DNA of 64,000 nt from an uncultured Poribacteria bacterium (GTDB taxonomy: Bacteria > Poribacteria > WGA-4E > PCPOR2b). Of the stretch, positions 6,606 through 15,479 are shown piece by piece (position 1 is the first letter of the stretch; each line of letters begins with the position of its first letter). Below the pieces are notes generated by a model. It was not told the origin of the DNA and ran no database searches. It worked only from the letters and a program-made list of their open reading frames with translations. The stretch is from contig OY282444.1 in assembly GCA_958296125.1 (NCBI GenBank), positions 1,054,001 through 1,118,000 on the forward strand, given 5' to 3'. The translations under genes were made by a program, and so were the position numbers.

Positions 6606-9600
6606 ATGCCAGTGCTCTGTCAGATAAACGCTAACAACCCGGCTCGCTATCTTGCGTGCTTGGAGTTGAGCAGCCAAGCCGCGCAGCGAGTCATCCATCA
6701 AAACATATTTAACAGTGGACCCACACATGACAACCCCCGTTTGCGGGCAGGTAGCTCCCGTAGAGGCATCGCCTCCCTACTGTTCTGGTCTTTCCGCCAG
6801 ATTGTGCTTGCCATGCTCACTGTGGGCACGTCCATCGTCATGACGGGGAACGTTCCCGCCGACACTGATACGCCAACAACCAGCCATGAAAGGATGCTCA
6901 CCCTTCTCAAGCAAATCGCTGATCAAACAGCCGAAACGAACAACTACATAGGCGAGGGAATGGCACACCAGCTGCGTAGGCATCTCGCCAACTTGCCCAT
7001 CAATGCCTCGGATTTAACCCGATGGCATCTCCATACGGAGTTGGGCGAAGCAGAACTTCGACTCGGCAATGAAGGAGCAGCCATCGATCAACTCACACAG
7101 GCAGGACGATTGCTGCCCCGATTGCAGGGACGACTCTCTCCGCTAATGGCGAATCGGACCCTCTTTCGCCTAGGTGTAGCATACATGCGACAGGCCGAAA
7201 CGCAAAACTGCTGCCCCAATCAGATCGGGATTCCGAGCAACCCCGATAGCTGCATTCTACCGTTGCGAGATAGCGGGGTTCACACGCAGCAAGAAAGCTC
7301 GCTAAAGGCGATAACATACCTTACGGAAGTGCTGCGGAACACAACAACCGAATTACCACTCCATCTGGAGGCAAGATGGTTGATCAACATTGCCTACATG
7401 ACGGTCGGGGGCTATCCAGAGGAAGTACCCAAGCCGTACCTCCTCCCCCCGGAGACATTCCAATCCGAAGAACAAATGCCGCGTTTCGCCAACGTCGCAC
7501 CACATCTGGGGCTTGATACATTCGATCTATCCGGTGGAACGATTGTTGATGACTTCGACAACGACAACTACTTAGATATCGTCGTTTCGACGTGGGACCC
7601 CGCCGGACAAATTCGCTTTTTCCGAAACAACCGAGACGGGACCTTCTCGGAGCGGACGAAACAGGCAGGGCTTCTGGGTTTGTACGGCGGATTGAACCTC
7701 GTCCAAGCAGACTACGACAACGATGATGACGTTGATATCCTTGTGTTGCGCGGGGCATGGCTGGAGGCAGCGGGTCAACACCCTAACTCCCTGTTGCGTA
7801 ATAATGGTGACGGTACATTCACGGACGTAACTTTCGATGCAGGTTTAGGTGAGGTGCATTACCCCACTCAGACAGCATCTTGGGGGGACTACGATAACGA
7901 CGGCAACCTCGATTTGTATATCGGAAACGAATCAACCCAAGCGTTCAACGCCCCTTGTCAGCTATTCCGCAACAACGGCGATGGCACTTTCTCCGATGTG
8001 GCCGCGGAAGCCGGTGTGCAAAACTTCGGTTTTACCAAGTCAGTAATCTGGGGCGATTACAATGCAGATCGATTCCCCGACCTGTATGTATCCAATTTCA
8101 AAGGTGCCAATCGTCTGTATCGCAATAACGGCGACCGCACTTTCACCGATGTGGCGGAGCAACTCGATATCGATCTGCCAATGCACAGCTTTCCCGCTTG
8201 GTTCTGGGACTTCGACAACGATGGAACGTTGGATCTGTATGTGTCCGCCTATTCTGTTGGCATCTCACATCTCGCGGCAAACGCCCTCGGCAGCCCTATA
8301 CACGCCCCATCGCCTGCGGCGGAAGTAGAGCCAACAACGACTTATCATAACCGTCCCAACCTGAGTGAGGACGGGTTAGCCCATCTGTATCGTGGGGATG
8401 GACGCGGTGGTTTCGAGGAAGTTGCGAGACAACACAATCTGGTGCAGCCCAATGCGCCGATGGGCTCGAATTTCGGCGATCTCGACAACGACGGCTATAT
8501 CGATTTTTACCTCGGCACCGGCTATCCGGACTATAAAAACCTCATGCCAAGTGTCATGTATCGCAATCGGTGGGGCATAGGCTTCGTGGACGTGACCTAC
8601 GCTGGAGGCTTTGGACATCTCCAGAAGGGCCACGCTGTCGTCTTCGCTGACCTTGACAACGATGGCGACCAAGACATCTTTGAGCAGATGGGCGGTGCCT
8701 TTCCGGGCGATGGGTATAGTAACGTTTTATATGAAAACCCCGGCTTTGGGACCCATTTTCTCACGATCAAATTTGTTGGTGTACGTTCCAACAGGTCGGC
8801 AATCGGGGCGCGCATCCATGTCAAGGTCGTCGAAAACGGGGAGCGACGATCGATTTATAAGCATGTCAATAGTGGGGGCAGCTTCGGTGCCAATCCGCTT
8901 CAGCAAACAATCGGCTTAGGTCAGGCGGAAAAAATCGAGAGGCTTGAAATCTTCTGGCCCACCACCGGACTCACACAAAGGTTCCACGACGTGCCCCTCG
9001 ATCGGTTCATTCAGATTACCGAGGACGAGGCGCAATACACACCTATCGAACTCAAAAAGCTAAAACTGGAGTCAGGAGCTCAGATAGAGGTCAACGGATC
9101 TGAAGTCTCTCAAAATCATCACAAACTCCACGCCGAAGAGGGCTCACAGGCTGCTCCGGAAGGCAGTGAGCCCTCTGAAATTGCATCCTCCGATTTCGCC
9201 GCATATTACAATCGTGGGCTAGACCTGAGCGAAAGCGAGAATTATTTGGGTGCTGTGGAATCGCTCAAAAAAGCCATCCAAATTGACCCCAATCGCGCGG
9301 AAGCACACCGTCTCCTTGGACGCATCTACCTGCTTTACCTCGCCAAGACCACAGAGGCAATTGGAGCCCTCCAAACCGCGATTGACCTAGCTCCCGACAA
9401 TCCCACCCCCCACCAGATGCTCGGCGTTGCTTACTTCCAGCAAAATCAGTACCCAGAGGCGATTCGGGCGTTGCACCGAGCTATCGAATTGACTCTCGAA
9501 GTCACCCCGGATTACCCTTACCACCCGTATTACGACCTTGGCATGGTTTATCTGAAACAGGGTAACTTTGATGACGCGATTATCTGTTTTGAAAGGGCAA

Positions 9601-10178
9601 TCGAACTGGATCCGGATCAGATCCGAGCGTACTACAGTTTAGGAAATACGTACATCCGACAAGGAAATGTCAAGAAAGGTGCTGAACTAATCAGGAAGTA
9701 TCAGGGGCTCAAACCTTATATGAATCTCGTGTCGCAGCTTGAAATCGCTCTCCGCCGGAATCCAGATAGTCCTGAACGCTGGCATCAACTCGGACGTGTC
9801 CACGCACAGTACGGCAGGTTTGAAAAAGCTATCGAACCTTTAGAACAATCCATCAAACTTAGCCCAGACAACTGGAAGGTTTACAATATACTTGCGGTGT
9901 GTTACATGAAACTCAACCAATTGGACAGGATGCAGCGTGTGTGTGAGACCGCTGTGCGCCTCGCTCCCAATGAACCCAATGCACATAATAATCTTGGGAT
10001 GAGCTACTTTCTCCAGAGAAGGTATTTCGACGCAACACAGTCATTTACCACTGCTATTCGGCTTGACCCACACAACCCAGAATTCCACGAAAATCTTGGC
10101 GAAACGTATAAACGATTGGGTGAAGCAAAAAAAGCCTCTCAGGAATTCAGAATCGCTCAGCAACTCCGATCAAAATAG
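6606..10178 (+). CDS. Large FG-GAP/ASPIC-UnbV protein with C-terminal TPR repeats
   Basis: About 1190 residues, probably exported. A hydrophobic stretch (SFRQIVLAMLTVGTSIVM) lies near residues 65-82. An N-terminal helical region contains the CRTAC1-type motif NCC...PDSCILPLR..GVHT. Then come seven calcium-binding-like FG-GAP/VCBS repeats, for example GDYDNDGNLDLYIGN with LFRNNGDGTFSDVA. An ASPIC/UnbV domain follows (GVRSNRSAIGARIHV to LEIFWPTTG), and then about eight tetratricopeptide repeats. Proteins like this are abundant in marine and sponge-associated bacteria and are thought to bind proteins or surfaces. The start is uncertain: ATG 6606 has AAGGA 9 bases upstream, but a later start near the hydrophobic stretch is possible. 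Confidence 0.85.
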   Translation: MPVLCQINANNPARYLACLELSSQAAQRVIHQNIFNSGPTHDNPRLRAGSSRRGIASLLFWSFRQIVLAMLTVGTSIVMTGNVPADTDTPTTSHERMLTLLKQIADQTAETNNYIGEGMAHQLRRHLANLPINASDLTRWHLHTELGEAELRLGNEGAAIDQLTQAGRLLPRLQGRLSPLMANRTLFRLGVAYMRQAETQNCCPNQIGIPSNPDSCILPLRDSGVHTQQESSLKAITYLTEVLRNTTTELPLHLEARWLINIAYMTVGGYPEEVPKPYLLPPETFQSEEQMPRFANVAPHLGLDTFDLSGGTIVDDFDNDNYLDIVVSTWDPAGQIRFFRNNRDGTFSERTKQAGLLGLYGGLNLVQADYDNDDDVDILVLRGAWLEAAGQHPNSLLRNNGDGTFTDVTFDAGLGEVHYPTQTASWGDYDNDGNLDLYIGNESTQAFNAPCQLFRNNGDGTFSDVAAEAGVQNFGFTKSVIWGDYNADRFPDLYVSNFKGANRLYRNNGDRTFTDVAEQLDIDLPMHSFPAWFWDFDNDGTLDLYVSAYSVGISHLAANALGSPIHAPSPAAEVEPTTTYHNRPNLSEDGLAHLYRGDGRGGFEEVARQHNLVQPNAPMGSNFGDLDNDGYIDFYLGTGYPDYKNLMPSVMYRNRWGIGFVDVTYAGGFGHLQKGHAVVFADLDNDGDQDIFEQMGGAFPGDGYSNVLYENPGFGTHFLTIKFVGVRSNRSAIGARIHVKVVENGERRSIYKHVNSGGSFGANPLQQTIGLGQAEKIERLEIFWPTTGLTQRFHDVPLDRFIQITEDEAQYTPIELKKLKLESGAQIEVNGSEVSQNHHKLHAEEGSQAAPEGSEPSEIASSDFAAYYNRGLDLSESENYLGAVESLKKAIQIDPNRAEAHRLLGRIYLLYLAKTTEAIGALQTAIDLAPDNPTPHQMLGVAYFQQNQYPEAIRALHRAIELTLEVTPDYPYHPYYDLGMVYLKQGNFDDAIICFERAIELDPDQIRAYYSLGNTYIRQGNVKKGAELIRKYQGLKPYMNLVSQLEIALRRNPDSPERWHQLGRVHAQYGRFEKAIEPLEQSIKLSPDNWKVYNILAVCYMKLNQLDRMQRVCETAVRLAPNEPNAHNNLGMSYFLQRRYFDATQSFTTAIRLDPHNPEFHENLGETYKRLGEAKKASQEFRIAQQLRSK

Positions 10179-10323
10179 AAGAATCCAAGTTGCTAGTAGT
10201 AGGCATACCCCGTATGCCGTAACCTCCGTCTCATGAACCCCTTGAGTTCATTAGTTCAAAAGTTCATTATTGCACAGTGGATGTAAATTTCAATAGATTT
10301 AGGTTAAAACAACAGCTAGAAGA

Positions 10324-12000
10324 ATGGGAAAAAAGCTAAAACATTGGTTCAGCCTTATACTTAACCTTCTCACCGCACTCTGCCACGCACAAATCGCCGT
10401 TCAATTCGTTGATGTCACCACAGAAGCGGGCATTACGTTCAAGCACGTCAATGGTGCCAGCGATCGGAAGTTCTATTTGGAAACAATGGGCTCCGGCGCG
10501 ACTTTCTTAGACTATGATAACGACGGGGATTTAGACCTTTACATCGTTAACGGGGCACCATTGCCCGGCTTTGAGACAGCTGCCCCACCCACGAATCTCC
10601 TCTATCAAAACGACGGGACTGGGAGATTTACCGATGTCACCGCGGCAGCGGGCGTGGGGGACACCGGCTACGGTATGGGCTGTGTCGCCGCAGATTACGA
10701 CAACGATGGCGATTCGGATCTATACGTGACCAATTTCGGCGCAAATCTCCTCTATCAAAATAATGGGGAGGGCACGTTCACCGACGTGACAACTCACGCA
10801 GGTGTAAAGGGTGGGGATGAATGGAGTTCAAGTTGTGCCTTCGTGGACTACGACCATGATGGTAACTTAGACCTCTATGTCGTCAACTACCTCGATTATG
10901 ACCTAGCGCAAGACCGGGATTGGTACGATCCACGCGGGCGGCGGGTGTATGCAAATCCGCAAGTTTACCCCGGTGTCTCAGACACCCTTTATAGGAACAA
11001 CGGCGACGGAACATTTACCGATGTAACGAGGCAGGCGGGCGTTTATAACAACGAAGGCAAAGGGCTCGGTGTCACCTGCGGGGATTACGACAACGATGGG
11101 CATATCGATATCTATGTCGCCAACGACACAACGCCCAATTTTCTCTACCGCAATGTTGGCGATGGGCGTTTTGTGGATATCGCTCCTTTTGCGGGTGCCG
11201 CGTATAACGAGCACGGCGTTGCGGAAGGTGGGATGGGGGTCGATTTCGGGGACTATAACAACGACGGTTCACTAGATATTTTCGTCACTAACTTTTCCAA
11301 TGAGACAAACACACTGTATCATAACACCACAGACAGTGCCTTAATCGACTTTACAAACATCGCAGGTCTGGGGGAAGTCAGTTTCCTGAAATTGGCTTTT
11401 GGAACAAAGTTCTTCGATGCTAATAACGATGGCGCATTAGACCTCTTTGTTGCTAACGGGCACCTCTATCCAACAGAATCCGACGCGCTCGAATACGCAC
11501 AAGCGGACCAGCTTTTCATCAACACAGGGGAAGGAACCTTCGTGGAGACCTCCGAGCAGTCCGGCGAGTATTTCTCGATTAAAAGGGTGGGGCGCGGTAC
11601 CGCCTTTGGCGATTACGATAACGATGGCGATGTCGACATTTTTATCGTGAATCTGAATCAGGAAGGGGTGCTGCTCCGCAACAAAGGCGGAAACAAACAC
11701 AACTGGCTGATGATAAAAACCGTTGGGAGCAAAAGCAACCGCGATGGGATAGGCACACGCGTCGAAGTCGTGACCCGCTCCCACTCCCAGATGCGAGAGG
11801 TACAAGCCGGATCGAGCTATCTTTCGGGACACGACTTGCGGCTTATTTTTGGGTTGGGAACAGAAACGAAAGCAACGGCGGTAAAAATTACCTGGCCCAG
11901 CGGTGCGGAGCAAATACTCGTGGATGTTGAAGCGAATCAGCTGCTTATTATCACTGAAGAAATCGGCGTGCAGACTAAGGAACTGAAGTACCAACGGTAA
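10324..12000 (+). CDS. Secreted FG-GAP/ASPIC-UnbV (CRTAC1-like) protein
   Basis: A 558-residue protein with a signal peptide (MGKKLKHWFSLILNLLTALC, cleavage probably after CHA near residue 23). FG-GAP repeats follow and fill most of the chain; units such as DYDNDGDLDLYIVNG, DYDNDGDSDLYVTNFG and DYDNDGHIDIYVAND carry the DxDxDG calcium-binding pattern. The C-terminus has an ASPIC/UnbV domain (GSKSNRDGIGTRVEV, LRLIFGLG, VKITWPSG). It has the same architecture as the neighbour upstream but lacks TPRs. The two are 145 bases apart on the same strand and may form a functional pair. The ribosome binding site before the ATG is weak (AGAAGA). Confidence 0.88.
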   Translation: MGKKLKHWFSLILNLLTALCHAQIAVQFVDVTTEAGITFKHVNGASDRKFYLETMGSGATFLDYDNDGDLDLYIVNGAPLPGFETAAPPTNLLYQNDGTGRFTDVTAAAGVGDTGYGMGCVAADYDNDGDSDLYVTNFGANLLYQNNGEGTFTDVTTHAGVKGGDEWSSSCAFVDYDHDGNLDLYVVNYLDYDLAQDRDWYDPRGRRVYANPQVYPGVSDTLYRNNGDGTFTDVTRQAGVYNNEGKGLGVTCGDYDNDGHIDIYVANDTTPNFLYRNVGDGRFVDIAPFAGAAYNEHGVAEGGMGVDFGDYNNDGSLDIFVTNFSNETNTLYHNTTDSALIDFTNIAGLGEVSFLKLAFGTKFFDANNDGALDLFVANGHLYPTESDALEYAQADQLFINTGEGTFVETSEQSGEYFSIKRVGRGTAFGDYDNDGDVDIFIVNLNQEGVLLRNKGGNKHNWLMIKTVGSKSNRDGIGTRVEVVTRSHSQMREVQAGSSYLSGHDLRLIFGLGTETKATAVKITWPSGAEQILVDVEANQLLIITEEIGVQTKELKYQR

Positions 12001-12022
12001 TTTAGACCACAAATAAGCAAAG

Positions 12023-12223
12023 TCAAGATAAGGGTTGTTGCTCAAATTCAACCGGCATCAAATAACCTAACGCCGAGTGAAGTCGTTTCTGGTTATAAAC
12101 TTGTACAATAAAAGGCCCAATTCGCTCTCTGGCATCCACTATATCATCGTACTCATTGAGATGCACTTCTTCCTTGAGGGTTCGGATAAGTCTTTCGGCA
12201 TAACCGTTCTTCCACGGACACCC
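12023..12223 (-). pseudogene. C-terminal fragment of an IS3-family transposase (rve domain)
   Basis: A 66-codon open stretch ending in TGA at 12023. It reads NGYAERLIRTLKEEVHLNEY, continuing to VYNQKRLHSALGYLMPVEFE. This is the end of the DDE/rve integrase domain of IS3-type transposases; the catalytic glutamate would lie at the AERLIRTLKEE segment. An in-frame stop (12224-12226) and the hairpin at 12235-12256 mark its upstream edge. No other part of the transposase and no inverted repeats are visible, so it is a dead fragment. The rest of 12001-12285 holds no gene. Confidence 0.75.
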
Positions 12224-12234
12224 TTATGCGCTGA

Positions 12235-12256
12235 GGTTGGGCTAGGAAGACCAACC
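12235..12256. repeat. Hairpin repeat next to the IS3 remnant
   Basis: GGTTGG, the loop GCTAGGAAGA, then CCAACC. The loop is shared with the hairpin at 63881-63900 (GTCGGGCTAGGAAGCCCGAC), which suggests a dispersed family. Confidence 0.45.
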
Positions 12257-12285
12257 GACTTAAATAGGTAGCGACTTGAGTGATA

Positions 12286-13338
12286 TTATTCTGCGGCACT
12301 GACTGCAATCTTGATTACCATATCCCCGCCGAGGCGATAGGTTCCGTTAAGCGCGTCAAACCCATCGCGGACGCGGGAAAGCGGCAACTCATGGCTTACC
12401 ATGTCGGCAAACGGGAATTCGTTCTTCTCAAGGATTGGCAATCCACGCACAAAGTGTTCGGGGCGGCTTCCCCAGATCGCTTCAACGCGGATATTTTTAC
12501 GCATCAGCAGTTGATTAATATTGAAATCGATTGAGCCCATGTCCACAAAATGCCCAACCTCAACGAAGGTTCCACTGGACTTCACATAGCCCAAGCCTTC
12601 AGGGGTGGCAGGCAAAAATCCTGCACATTCAAAGACGATATCTGCCCCAGCCCCTTGCGGTGTTTGTGACTTGACTAACTCCGTGCGCTCCTCGACAGAG
12701 GTTACTTCCTCAATATCAATTGTGACATCGGCACCCATCCGCTTGGCAAGTTCTAGACGCCTCGCGGGGCCACCGACGACGATTAGTTTCGCTGCGCCGC
12801 TAATCTTCGCACAGACCAGCGTCACCAACCCGATTGCTCCGGCACCTTGAACCACAACGGTATCACCGATCTGCACCTTGCCACGCATCACGGCATGCAC
12901 GCCAATTGTGAACGGCTCCGTCATCACAGCAACCGCTGGAGAGGCATCAGTTTTGATGAAACAGGTGTTCGGATAAGAAAGGTAGATGTAATCGGCGAAC
13001 CCACCGCGAAAGTGAGGTGCTTCATCCGGGTTCCATTGAAAGCCGTAGGCTCCATAGCTTGTTCCCGGCGCGAGGATGACGCGGTCTCCTTCGCGAATCG
13101 GATTTCCCACGTAATCTGTCTTTACCCCTTCACCGATTGCGTCAATGATGCCAACATTCTCATGGCCGAGTAATACTTCCTGATTGAACCCGTTCTGCCA
13201 GTTGTGGAGGTCTGTTCCGCAGATTCCTGCCAACTCCTGTCGTAGCAGCACCGTGTTCGGTGCCGGATCGGGTACAGGATATTCCCGAACATCAAAATCC
13301 TGTCCATGTGCAACAACTGCTCTACCTGTTCTTGCCAT
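12286..13338 (-). CDS. Zinc-dependent medium-chain alcohol dehydrogenase
   Basis: A 350-residue MDR enzyme. The catalytic zinc ligands are in place: Cys in GICGTDLHNW, His-Glu in GHENVGII and a later acidic residue. The Rossmann motif is VQGAGAIGLVTLVCAK. The four-cysteine structural zinc lobe of classical alcohol dehydrogenases is not visible; that part reads GAYGFQWNPDEAPHFRGG. It probably oxidises a sugar, polyol or amino alcohol with NAD(P). The frame is open upstream to 13680. The ATG at 13338 has AAGGAG 7 bases upstream and starts at the family N-terminus. The gene is divergent from the RDD gene; 126 bases separate the two starts. Confidence 0.88.
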   Translation of the reverse strand: MARTGRAVVAHGQDFDVREYPVPDPAPNTVLLRQELAGICGTDLHNWQNGFNQEVLLGHENVGIIDAIGEGVKTDYVGNPIREGDRVILAPGTSYGAYGFQWNPDEAPHFRGGFADYIYLSYPNTCFIKTDASPAVAVMTEPFTIGVHAVMRGKVQIGDTVVVQGAGAIGLVTLVCAKISGAAKLIVVGGPARRLELAKRMGADVTIDIEEVTSVEERTELVKSQTPQGAGADIVFECAGFLPATPEGLGYVKSSGTFVEVGHFVDMGSIDFNINQLLMRKNIRVEAIWGSRPEHFVRGLPILEKNEFPFADMVSHELPLSRVRDGFDALNGTYRLGGDMVIKIAVSAAE

Positions 13339-13464
13339 TTCTCTTTCTCCTTGTGTGATTTTACAAAAAAGTTTATAATACGCTTTGCCGAAACAATCGC
13401 GATTATACAAGAATTTATACAAGAGAGCAACGGAAAAATAATCCCACGATTGAGGAGGAGCAAG

Positions 13465-13932
13465 ATGCGAACGATTGAAGTTGCTGAAAAAAGGTACGAG
13501 CTTGCCTCGCTTTGGGCGAGATGGTTCGGACAATTTTTGGACGGAGTAATTTACTGCGTCATCATTGTTGTCGGATTGATATTGCTGACGTTTACTGGGC
13601 TCGCAGAAATTGGCGTTGTGATCGCTATAATTTTGGCACTTCTTTATTACTTGTTCCAAGATGGGTTGAGAAATGGGCAAAGTTATGGTAAAAGAATTAT
13701 GAAAACCAAAGTGATTGACTCGAGAAATGGCTCGCCTTGCACGTTTGGTCAGTCCTTTATTCGCAATCTTTTACTTTCGATATTAGGGTTCATTGACTGG
13801 ATCTTTATCTTCGGGGAAAAGCGGCAACTGCTTGGTGACAAAGCGGCCAAGACTCTCGTTGTCAAGTTTACAGAGAAATCAGCATCAGAATTGGCAGATT
13901 TATCGGACAACGGGGATGACCGCAGTCTTTAG
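13465..13932 (+). CDS. RDD-family membrane protein
   Basis: A 155-residue integral membrane protein. The first RDD-type signature is ASLWARWFGQFLDGVIY, where family members have an Arg and an Asp around the first membrane helix. Two helices follow near residues 26-48 and 53-66, then SYGKRIMKTKVID and a final amphipathic or membrane segment near residues 98-114. The RDD family has no settled biochemical role; some members act in ion or solute transport. The ATG at 13465 has GAGGAGGAG 4 bases upstream, and the longer upstream frame to 13306 is not needed. Confidence 0.8.
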   Translation: MRTIEVAEKRYELASLWARWFGQFLDGVIYCVIIVVGLILLTFTGLAEIGVVIAIILALLYYLFQDGLRNGQSYGKRIMKTKVIDSRNGSPCTFGQSFIRNLLLSILGFIDWIFIFGEKRQLLGDKAAKTLVVKFTEKSASELADLSDNGDDRSL

Positions 13933-14099
13933 GAATGGCTGCTAAATAACTTTCACATCTCGTAGAGTGGGCACCGTCCCATACGCAGAAAACTAAGAAT
14001 AACTGCAAGGTAGGAGCAGTCCCAACCCTACCTAGGAGAATTTGACAGTAATTCTCACAAGCCCAATGCTAAAGCATTGGGTCAAACGGCGTTTTTTTA

Positions 14100-14128
14100 T
14101 TGCAACCATAGTAAAAATGTGTTATAAT
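14100..14128 (+). promoter_or_regulatory. tnpB promoter and two-hairpin leader, copy 2
   Basis: TTGCAA, 17 bases, TATAAT, as in copy 1. The leader has a 14-bp stem, GTGAGGGACACCGC with its exact complement (14142-14175), and then ATCCTG/CAGGAT (14176-14192). Confidence 0.7.
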
Positions 14129-14215
14129 TGAGTATCTTTCAGTGAGGGACACCGCTGCTCGGCGGTGTCCCTCACATCCTGCGCTACAGGATATGAAAGA
14201 TAGAGAGATATTCCC

Positions 14216-15443
14216 ATGTTAAAAACACACAAAATCGCATTAGACCCTAACAACAAGCAAGCGACACAGTTTGCCCGACATTGCGGTTACGCTCGTGTCA
14301 CCTACAATCACGTCCTAGCCGACTTCAAAGCGGGGCTCGATGAAAATGTCTGGCGTTCGCATATAGACCTGTGTCGCCGTTTCAATGCCATCAAGTATGA
14401 TACATACGACTGGTGTAAAGCCATGTCACAATGTGTATCAAAAAATGCGATTTACACGAATCTTAACGATGCGGTCTCCCGATGGAAATCGGGTCAAAAC
14501 CGCTTCCCAAAGTTTAAGAAAAAGTCTCATAGCAAGAGTTACCAAGCCGATAGCGGTCGAGGCACAATCTCTGTCGTAGGCAAGCGAATTAAACTCCCCA
14601 AAATCGGTTGGGTTCGCTTATGTCAAAACCTACGCTTCCTCGGCACCATTTGCAAAGTGGTTGTTTCTAAACAGGGGCATCGCTGGTTTGCTTCTATTCT
14701 CGTTGATACATTCGTTGACGACCCAATACCCCTGGTCGTCGGAACGGACAGACCCACGCGGTAAGCCTATTGTCGGTGTAGACGCTGGCATCAAGCATTT
14801 AGCAGTTACGTCTGAAGGACAGTATTTTGAGAATCCGAAGGCATTGCGTCTGTATGAACGGAAACTCAAACGCCTTCAACGCCAATTCAGTCGTAAGGTC
14901 AAAGGCAGTTGCAACTGGTATAAACTCAAGGACAAGATAGCCAAGTTACACTATCGGATAACCTGCATTCGCAAGGATGCCCATCATAAGGCGACAACGG
15001 CTATTGTCAAGGGTGCAAGCCGTATCGGCATAGAATCTTTGAACGTCGCTGGTATGATAAAGAATCATAAACTTGCCAAAGCGTTGGCAGATGCGTCATT
15101 GTCAACGTTCCTTGAGATGTTGAAGTATAAATCGGATGCGATGGACGTAAAGATAGTTGAAGCCGATAGGTTTTATCCATCCAGTAAGACGTGCTCGGCT
15201 TGCGGTGTAATTGATAGTGATTTATCATTATCTGATAGGACATATCATTGCAGTGCTTGTGGTCATACACAAGATAGAGACTTAAACGCTGCAATAAACC
15301 TTAGAACCGTCGCCGAGGGGCATTCGGAGACTGAAAACGCTTGTGGAGATTCTGTAAGACCTCAGCAGTTGGGGCACGAATCGTCGAATCAGGCAGATAG
15401 CACAGCAATAGGTGAACAACTATTGCTGTTCAGTCTATCATAG
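14216..15443 (+). pseudogene. tnpB: TnpB RNA-guided endonuclease, single-base frameshift
   Basis: Compared with copy 1, one extra G at about 14738 shifts the frame just after PIPLV. The first frame (14216-14764) ends in VVGTDRPTR. The second continues as RGKPIVGVDAGIKH to 15443. The extra base lies inside the 18-mer repeat at 14730. The rest looks intact: RuvC Asp in VGVDAGIK, Glu in IGIESLN, zinc finger pairs CSAC and CSAC, and Asp in QDRDLNAA. The protein would be functional if the frameshift were a sequencing error or were read through. The C-terminal tail is longer than in copy 1, running through QQLGHESSNQADSTAIGEQL. Confidence 0.8.
14730..14748 (-). repeat. 18-bp micro-repeat with one extra base
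   Basis: CCCTGGTCGTCGGAACGGA. The extra G at 14738 compared with 3878-3895 causes the tnpB frameshift. Confidence 0.7.
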
Positions 15444-15477
15444 GAATCCCAAGCATTTATGCTTGGGAGCAGTCAAA
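15300..15477 (+). ncRNA. Predicted omega RNA (reRNA) of tnpB copy 2
   Basis: The scaffold is expected to span the tnpB 3' end and the right end to GTCAAA. It lacks the insertions that interrupt copy 1. The guide would start CAATGTATAGTGCTGC, that is, the first codons of the sialidase-like gene. Boundaries are inferred from the family. Confidence 0.45.
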
Positions 15478-15479
15478 CA

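Larger units (their letters stand above)
14042..15477 (+). mobile_element. IS200/IS605-group tnpB-only element (IS1341-like), copy 2
   Basis: A second copy of the element at 3144-4733, with the same ends: TTGAC at 14042-14046, left hairpin CCCAATGCTAAAGCATTGGG (14062-14081), right hairpin CCCAAGCATTTATGCTTGGG (15448-15467) and the terminal GTCAAA (15472-15477). It lacks six of the short repeat insertions found in copy 1, so it is closer to the ancestral form. Its right end stops two bases before the start codon of the sialidase-like gene. It has no tnpA. Confidence 0.87.

Noticed and set aside
7219-7283. Possible micro-repeat insertion in the large FG-GAP/TPR gene
   Set aside because: The residues NCC, PDSCILPLR and GVHT are a normal conserved motif of CRTAC1-type proteins, so this stretch is native apart perhaps from a few residues.
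10203-10219. GGCATA/TATGCC hairpin as a terminator between the FG-GAP genes
   Set aside because: The stem is short and no T-run follows it.
11437-12051. 204-codon frame on the minus strand
   Set aside because: It is antisense to the FG-GAP gene, has no recognisable domains, and arises from the repetitive DxDxDG coding sequence.
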